From positions 1-11,038 of the forward strand of contig JAEZHZ010000105.1 of assembly GCA_023436745.1 (NCBI GenBank): a DNA stretch of 11,038 nt. Reading direction: 5' to 3'. This DNA is from Pseudomonadota bacterium (lineage in GTDB: Bacteria; Pseudomonadota; Alphaproteobacteria; Rhizobiales; Devosiaceae). The position numbers and the translations under genes were made by a program. Each line of letters begins with the position of its first letter. The stretch's first letter is position 1. Positions 7,162 through 11,038 of this stretch are shown piece after piece. Under the pieces are notes generated by a model, which was not told the origin of the DNA, did not search any database, and saw nothing but the letters and a program-made list of their open reading frames with translations.

Positions 7162-8201
7162 ATGAAGCTGAAGCCGCTTGGCCGCACCGACCTGCGCGTG
7201 ACTGAAAATCTGCCTTGGCACCATGACCTGGGGCAGCCAGAACACCGAGGCGGAGGGGCACGCGCAGATCGACATGGCTCTTGATGCAGGCATCAATTTC
7301 ATGGACACGGCCGAGATCTATGCCGTGCCGCGCAGCCCGGAGACTTCCTTCCGGACCGAGACCATCATCGGCAACTGGTTCAAGGCCTCCGGCAAGCGCG
7401 ACCAGTGGATCCTTGCCTCCAAGATCGCAGGCAGCCCGATCGACTTCATTCGCGACGGTGCCCGCCCCGATGGCCGCACGCTGCGGCAGGCCCTCGAGTC
7501 GAGCCTTCGGCGGCTGCAGACCGACTACCTCGACCTTTACCAGGTCCACTGGGCGGGCCGCGGCAGCTACAACTTCGAGGGCTCCTGGACCTACACACCG
7601 CACACCCAGGACACTGCGGACGTGCTCGACAACATCGAGGACACGCTGGTGACCGTGGGAGACCTCGTGCGGGAGGGTAAGCTCCGGCACTTCGGTGTTT
7701 CGGAACGAGACGACCTGGGGAATCGCTCAGTGGTTGCGGATCGCCGAGCAACGCGGCCTGCCCCGCCTCGTGTCCGTTCAGAACGAGTATAGCCTCCTGC
7801 GTCGTCACTTCGATCTCGATCTCGCCGAACTCAGCCACCACGAGGCCGTGGGATTGCTGGCGTACTCCCCGCTCGCCGCGGGCCTGCTCACAGGCAAGTA
7901 CTTCGATGGCGCCATCCCCAAGGGCAGCCGCTACGACTACCAGAAGGGATTCTGGCGGCAGAATCCCTGTTCGGAGGCCGCTGCGAAGGAGTACGTAGCC
8001 CTGGCGGCGCGGTATGATATCGACCCTGCGCAGATGGCCATTGCTTGGGCTCTCACCCGGCCTTTCGTGACCTCGGTGATCATCGGCGCGACAAGCACGG
8101 CGCAGCTCGAAAACGCCATAGCCTCTCATCGGCTGGAGCTACCGCATGAGTTCGTGGCGGAAATAGAGGGCATCCACCGCCGCTATCCGCGAACCATCTG
8201 A
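7162..8201 (+). pseudogene. Tas-like NADP(H)-dependent aldo/keto reductase, interrupted by two frameshifts
   Basis: The gene starts at the ATG at 7162 (GGAAG ribosome site at 7149-7153) and ends at the TGA at 8199-8201, but lies in three frames. The first frame (MKLKPLGRTDLRVTE) loses register at the A4 run 7205-7208, where one extra A leads to a stop at 7282-7284. The second frame runs to 7702, where an extra G (7702-7703) shifts the rest, from NETTWGIAQWL, into the third frame. Removing both bases gives 345 residues, the length of E. coli Tas (346), with similar sequence throughout (DTAEIY, YLDLYQVHW, NEYSLL, GLLTGKY). In the repaired numbering the catalytic tetrad D48, Y53, K87 and H129 is intact. 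Such enzymes reduce aldehydes/ketones in a TIM barrel with NADPH. It is either a very young pseudogene or intact with two sequencing errors; its substrate is unknown. Confidence 0.85.
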
Positions 8202-8261
8202 TCGCTTGCCGGGCAGGTGCGGCGCAGTGCAAGACAGGCTTAGTCGTCGCCGGGTATCGCC

Positions 8262-8948
8262 ATGCTCACGCTCATCGCCACCTTCTTTCCGCTGGCCTGC
8301 TACTTCGCCTACAATCTGGTGGTACCGCTGATCGAGCGGCGCCGTCCCTCGCTGTCGGTCATCATGAACATGCAGCGTCGCCGCTGGGTGGCGAACGCGA
8401 CCCGGCGGGAAACCCCGTTCGACGCCATCCTCGCCGGTAACATCATGAGCTCGGTGAGCTTTCTGGCATCGACGGCCGTACTGCTGATCCTCGCGGTGTT
8501 CGCCGTGTTCGGTCAGGTCCCGATGCTGATGGAGGCGCTGGCCGCGATCGACCTCACGCGCAGCTACACCACGCTGGAAGTACAACTGCATCTGGTGGTG
8601 ATGCTGGCGATGTTCGTGCTGGCATTCTTTGCCTTCACCCTGTCGCTGCGCCAGTTCAACCATTTCTGCATCATGCTCGGCGCGCTCGACCACTCTGAGC
8701 CCGCCTCCAAGGAAGAGATCGACGCGATCACGGAGATGAATGCGCTCGGCGCCCGCAACTTCAACAGCGGCGTCCGCGCCTATTACTTCTCGGTATCAAC
8801 CGTGGCGTGGTTCGTTTCTGACTGGCTGCCGATGGTGGTGTCGCTGGCCACCGTTCTGGTGCTTGCCCATCGCGAGTTCTTCTCGTCCGCGCACCGCACC
8901 GCGGCGTCGGCGGCAGTGATCGCTGCCCGGCGCGACAGCGGTGCCTGA
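8262..8948 (+). CDS. DUF599 family membrane protein
   Basis: 228 residues. There are four hydrophobic segments at about 3-24, 61-85, 105-129 and 177-203, with basic loops (ERRRPS, QRRRWV). The order RRRW, then the NIMSSVSFLASTAVLLI helix, then a third helix ending SLRQFNHFCIMLGAL is the pattern I associate with DUF599, a bacterial inner-membrane family of unknown function. The start ATG at 8262 has no clear ribosome site, but TM1 begins immediately after it, which fits the family's N-terminus. It follows the aldo/keto reductase by 60 bases and could share its transcript. Nothing in the neighbourhood indicates a substrate. Confidence 0.8.
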   Translation: MLTLIATFFPLACYFAYNLVVPLIERRRPSLSVIMNMQRRRWVANATRRETPFDAILAGNIMSSVSFLASTAVLLILAVFAVFGQVPMLMEALAAIDLTRSYTTLEVQLHLVVMLAMFVLAFFAFTLSLRQFNHFCIMLGALDHSEPASKEEIDAITEMNALGARNFNSGVRAYYFSVSTVAWFVSDWLPMVVSLATVLVLAHREFFSSAHRTAASAAVIAARRDSGA

Positions 8949-8976
8949 ACGCGCGCTGCTGCGGCAAATTCGGACA

Positions 8977-9005
8977 TTGACATTCAGCTAATGGAGTCGC
9001 TTTAT
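8977..9005 (+). promoter_or_regulatory. Candidate promoter for the bfd-bfr pair
   Basis: A perfect TTGACA at 8977-8982 is followed after 17-18 bases by CTTTAT/TTTATG (9000-9006), a weak -10. It sits in the 87-base gap before bfd, with a predicted start near 9012. The -35 box is strong but the -10 is poor, so an activator or an alpha-specific sigma preference may apply. I see no clear Irr (ICE) or RirA (IRO) box, although such iron control would be expected for this pair in rhizobia. Confidence 0.45.
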
Positions 9006-9035
9006 GCCCGGCATTAAGCAAGCAGTACTCCGCTC

Positions 9036-9347
9036 ATGCTCGTCTGTCAGTGCAATATGATCACGTCCCGGGAGATCGAGGATATAGTCCTCGATCTGCT
9101 GCGCGCAGATCCGTGGCAACTTGTTGTGCCCGCAAAGGTTTATAGTGAGCTGAACCGTCGCGCCAAGTGCGGCGGGTGTGTACCGAATGTGGTGGACATT
9201 ATCGTCCGCGTCACGGAAAATTACCACGCACAGCAAGCCCATCAGCCCGCTGAGCTGGTAGACCTCCAGTCCGGGTTGGAAAAGCTCAAGAAGCAACGGA
9301 GTGGAGCACGTCGTGAAAGGCGAAGCACAAGTCATCGAGCGGCTTAA
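9036..9347 (+). CDS. bfd: Bacterioferritin-associated ferredoxin Bfd, (2Fe-2S)
   Basis: 103 residues with the Bfd cysteine pattern C4-x-C6 and C45-x2-C48 (CQC at the N-terminus, KCGGC later), which ligates one [2Fe-2S] cluster. E. coli Bfd has the same arrangement with a shorter spacer (C4, C6, C39, C42). Helix residues MITSREIEDIV and the segment CGGCVPNVVDIIVRV after the last cysteines fit the helix-turn-helix Bfd fold. Bfd passes electrons to the heme of bacterioferritin to reduce and release stored iron; the next gene is that partner. Beyond about residue 65 there is a basic, glutamine-rich extension (LEKLKKQRSGARRERRS) not present in E. coli Bfd. Its last 35 bases overlap the start of bfr in another frame. 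Confidence 0.85.
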   Translation: MLVCQCNMITSREIEDIVLDLLRADPWQLVVPAKVYSELNRRAKCGGCVPNVVDIIVRVTENYHAQQAHQPAELVDLQSGLEKLKKQRSGARRERRSTSHRAA

Positions 9348-9798
9348 CGAGGCCCTCTTTCTCGAACTCGGCGCAGTCAATCAGTACTGGGTGCACTATC
9401 GGCTCCTGGACGACTGGGGCTACAGGAAGCTCGCCTCAAAGGAGCGCGCCGAGTCCATCGAAGAGATGCACCACGCCGACCGGCTGATCGAACGCATCAT
9501 CTTCCTTGAAGGCCATCCGAACCTGCAGCGGGTTGCTCCGCTTCGCATTGGCCAGACCATCAAGGAAGTGCTCGAGGCGGATCTCGCCGGCGAGTACGAG
9601 GCTCGCGAAGCATATCGCAACAGCCGCGAACTCTGTGCCGAGCTCCACGACCACGTTTCCAAGCAATTGTTCGATGAACTGCTGGCGGACGAGGAAGGTC
9701 ATATCGATTTCCTCGAGACACAGCTCGATCTGCTCGCAAAGATCGGCGAGGAGCGTTACGGCCAGCTCAACGCCGCCCCGGCCAACGAAGCCGACTGA
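9313..9798 (+). CDS. bfr: Bacterioferritin
   Basis: 161 residues from the GTG at 9313. GGAG at 9303-9306 is 6 bases upstream and the protein then begins MKGEAQVIERLNEAL like the family. The alternative GTG at 9301 would add four residues. With the 9313 start the numbering coincides with E. coli Bfr. The ferroxidase ligands E18, E51, H54, E94, E127 and H130 are all present, as is the heme ligand M52 at the two-fold interface. Bacterioferritin forms a 24-subunit cytoplasmic shell that oxidises Fe(II) and stores it as ferric mineral, with 12 hemes used for release. It follows bfd with a 35-base overlap, so the storage shell and its reductase partner are co-expressed. The C-terminal tail (AAPANEAD) is ordinary. 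Repression by iron-responsive Irr/RirA is likely in this lineage but no site is evident. Confidence 0.95.
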   Translation: MKGEAQVIERLNEALFLELGAVNQYWVHYRLLDDWGYRKLASKERAESIEEMHHADRLIERIIFLEGHPNLQRVAPLRIGQTIKEVLEADLAGEYEAREAYRNSRELCAELHDHVSKQLFDELLADEEGHIDFLETQLDLLAKIGEERYGQLNAAPANEAD

Positions 9799-9812
9799 TA
9801 CGCGTACCTGGT

Positions 9813-9833
9813 GCTGCGCCCCTCGGGCGCAGC
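9813..9833. terminator. GC-rich hairpin after bfr, possible weak terminator
   Basis: GCTGCGCCC (9813-9821) pairs perfectly with GGGCGCAGC (9825-9833) around a CTC loop. It lies 15 bases after the bfr stop and 18 before the VOC start. No T-run follows (CCTAACTC), so it is not a classical intrinsic terminator. It may slow polymerase, protect the bfr mRNA 3' end or attenuate read-through. Confidence 0.45.
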
Positions 9834-9851
9834 CCTAACTCTGGTGCCCCC

Positions 9852-10277
9852 ATGACCTGGCACACCGGCCGCCTCATCGACCATGTTCATCTTCGTGCTC
9901 GGGATTTCCCTGCAACCCGACGCTTCTACGAGAAGGTCCTCGCGGTACTTGGCGTACCCATGAGCGCGACCGGCGATGGCTGGCTGCAGGCCGACGAACT
10001 GTTCATCGATCGCGCCGATGCCGGCGCTGTTGCGAGCCACGTCCACCTTGCCTTTCAGGCAAAGGACCGCGAGACGGTCGAGGCTTTCTACGAGGCGGCG
10101 CTCGCTGCGGGCGGCATCGATAACGGAGCACCCGGCGAGCGAGACTACCACCCGGGCTACTATGCCTGCTTCGTGCTCGATCCGGAGGGCAACAACATTG
10201 AGGCGGTTTTCCACGGGGCGGCGCACCGCTCAGTTGATTCCGTCGAGATAAGCCCCATAGATGAGCCCCAGGACTAG
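9852..10277 (+). CDS. VOC superfamily (glyoxalase/bleomycin-resistance fold) protein
   Basis: 141 residues, the size of a single vicinal-oxygen-chelate module pair. It begins LIDHVHLRARDFPATRRFYEKVL, the first beta-alpha-beta unit, with a metal-ligand His at 11 or 13. Further on are HVHLAFQAKDRETVEAFY with H65, and LDPEGNNIEAVFHG with E117, the usual distal glutamate ligand. It is therefore probably a metal-binding enzyme, but VOC proteins range over glyoxalase I, dioxygenases and fosfomycin or antibiotic resistance, and no feature assigns a substrate. The YHPGYYACFVLDP segment is typical of the many uncharacterised proteobacterial members. The stop overlaps the convergent minus-strand stop. 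The ribosome site is weak. Confidence 0.85.
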   Translation: MTWHTGRLIDHVHLRARDFPATRRFYEKVLAVLGVPMSATGDGWLQADELFIDRADAGAVASHVHLAFQAKDRETVEAFYEAALAAGGIDNGAPGERDYHPGYYACFVLDPEGNNIEAVFHGAAHRSVDSVEISPIDEPQD

Positions 10278-10885
10278 TCCGGCCAGGGTACCACGCTGAT
10301 TTCAGGCCAGATTGAGCGGGCCCGCTCACCCTTGGCCGAATGCGTCCTCCGGTTGTCGAGCGCCGGGTTGGGCGTGATCCTGAAGCTGAAAAGATCGCGG
10401 AGTCCGAACGGCGCGATGACTTCGAGACTATCGTCTGCCTTCAGGCGGACCGCGACAGCATGCGTCTTTGAAGCATAGTACTGCATCATGTCTGCACTGC
10501 AGGTCAGTCGGGGATAGGGCGTGCCGAACTTCTGTGGGTACCACAGGTGAACCCGCGCCTGGTTGCGGACCTCCACCGGGAGCGCGAGGTCGGCGAACTC
10601 AGCGGCAGCGCGTCTGATCACCACGTCCTCGGCCTCGTATGAGAGGTCGCTCTCGTCGAAATAGGCGACGTCGGCGTCCTTGACGCCGGTCAGCGGCGGT
10701 CGCTCCGTCAACACGTTCCAGACGGTATTGTAGATGGCGCCTGCACCCAGCAGGGCATCGGGCAATCCCAGTCGTCTTGCTCCGTAGAGGATCCGCATCA
10801 GCACCGGCTGATCCAGCACCATCGCGGCGAGCACTTTGGTCTGCGTGGCTGGGTCAGCTTCGGCATATCGAAGGTGCTGCATCAT
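10274..10885 (-). CDS. Nucleotidyltransferase-like protein, DUF925 (NTP_transf_6) family
   Basis: 203 residues from the ATG at 10885-10883 on the minus strand (MMQHLRYAEADP; the next codon is also ATG). The frame is open for 48 more codons upstream, but that part is Arg/Ser/Trp-rich and overlaps another gene's end, so I exclude it. Features are GAGAIYNTVWN (47-57), a nucleotide-binding-like Gly segment, KDADVAYFD (69-77) with two spaced aspartates as in polymerase-beta-type transferases, and PYPRLTCSADMM. These match what I remember of DUF925. If active it would transfer a nucleotide using a metal held by D70 and D72; the substrate is not known. The C-terminus (RRTHSAKGERARSIWPE) is basic. 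It is tail-to-tail with the VOC gene. Confidence 0.8.
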   Translation of the reverse strand: MMQHLRYAEADPATQTKVLAAMVLDQPVLMRILYGARRLGLPDALLGAGAIYNTVWNVLTERPPLTGVKDADVAYFDESDLSYEAEDVVIRRAAAEFADLALPVEVRNQARVHLWYPQKFGTPYPRLTCSADMMQYYASKTHAVAVRLKADDSLEVIAPFGLRDLFSFRITPNPALDNRRTHSAKGERARSIWPEISVVPWPD

Positions 10886-10919
10886 GCCGCCATACTGGCA
10901 TGGGCCGGGCGATTCTGCG

Positions 10920-11038
10920 CTAGTCCGCCTCGATCGGCTGGAACATGGCGTTGAGCTGGTCGACGATCTGGTCCATGGGCGCCACCGAGCTCGGCAGATC
11001 TTCCGCCGCTTCCGGCACGACAGCGGCATAGGGCACGC
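10920..11038 (-). CDS. C-terminal end of an unidentified protein (partial)
   Basis: On the minus strand the frame is open from the window edge to the TAG at 10922-10920, giving 38 residues that end MDQIVDQLNAMFQPIEAD. The composition (Ala/Val/Pro-rich, then an amphipathic helix) is ordinary protein-like, unlike the Arg/Ser/Trp-rich sequence in the competing frame. The stop is 34 bases upstream of the DUF925 start on the same strand, so the two could be an operon. I cannot name the family from this fragment. Confidence 0.5.
   Translation of the reverse strand, partial: VPYAAVVPEAAEDLPSSVAPMDQIVDQLNAMFQPIEAD

Noticed and set aside
8978..8986. TGACATTCA as an iron-response (IRO-type) operator before bfd.
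   Set aside because: The RirA box is remembered as TGA-N9-TCA; here the spacer is three, and the bases are part of the -35 box.
9301..9312. GTG at 9301 as the bfr start.
   Set aside because: The GTG at 9313 has better ribosome-site spacing and gives residue numbering identical to E. coli Bfr for all metal ligands.
10886..11029. N-terminal extension of the DUF925 protein by 48 residues.
   Set aside because: The extension is Arg/Ser/Trp-rich and overlaps a better protein-like frame that ends at 10920. The family N-terminus fits the ATG at 10885.

Overview
The window is a high-GC, densely packed stretch of a bacterial chromosome. It is probably from an alphaproteobacterium of the Hyphomicrobiales (Rhizobiales) type; Devosia-like is a guess from overall gene content. 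The reasons are GC-rich codon third positions, a che operon with short start/stop overlaps, an initiator tRNA with an A-U pair in the anticodon stem, and a bacterioferritin-associated ferredoxin whose spacing and sequence recall rhizobial versions from memory. No mobile element, integrase or CRISPR array is visible.

Left part (1-6873, plus strand): the downstream two thirds of a chemotaxis operon. The order is cheA (last 39 codons), cheW1, a transmembrane receptor (MCP), cheW2, cheR, cheB, and a 570-residue soluble receptor-like protein. Five junctions overlap by 1 or 4 bases and the sixth has a 3-base gap, so the genes are almost certainly co-transcribed and translationally coupled. Together they give a complete sense-and-adapt module: receptor, two scaffold proteins, the kinase end, a methyltransferase and a methylesterase. 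No cheY and no ordinary cheZ is present in the window.

The most interesting object is the last gene of the operon (5161-6873). It has no membrane segment and carries two degenerate copies of the MCP hairpin-tip motif, around N127 and N386, both aligning without gaps to the tip of the neighbouring receptor. Between them lies a D-x-T-x-Q helix (D242, Q246) like the catalytic helix of the CheY-P phosphatase CheZ. At its extreme C-terminus, after a flexible linker, is an acidic-leucine peptide resembling CheZ's CheY-binding tail. I propose it as a candidate receptor-array-associated CheY-P phosphatase or response-regulator docking protein of a kind I do not recognise as described.

Middle (6881-8201): a 14-bp hairpin terminator lies between the operon and a convergent initiator tRNA-Met gene with its own promoter. 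Next is a Tas-like aldo/keto reductase gene broken by two single-base insertions (or two sequencing errors), with its catalytic tetrad otherwise intact.

Right part (8262-11038): a DUF599 membrane protein, an iron-storage pair bfd-bfr (2Fe-2S ferredoxin and bacterioferritin), and a small VOC/glyoxalase-fold protein. On the minus strand are a nucleotidyltransferase-like (DUF925) gene, convergent with the VOC gene and sharing its stop-codon bases, and the C-terminal end of an unidentified protein running off the window. No gene-free stretch exceeds 300 bases; the longest is the roughly 170 bases between the tRNA and the aldo/keto reductase.
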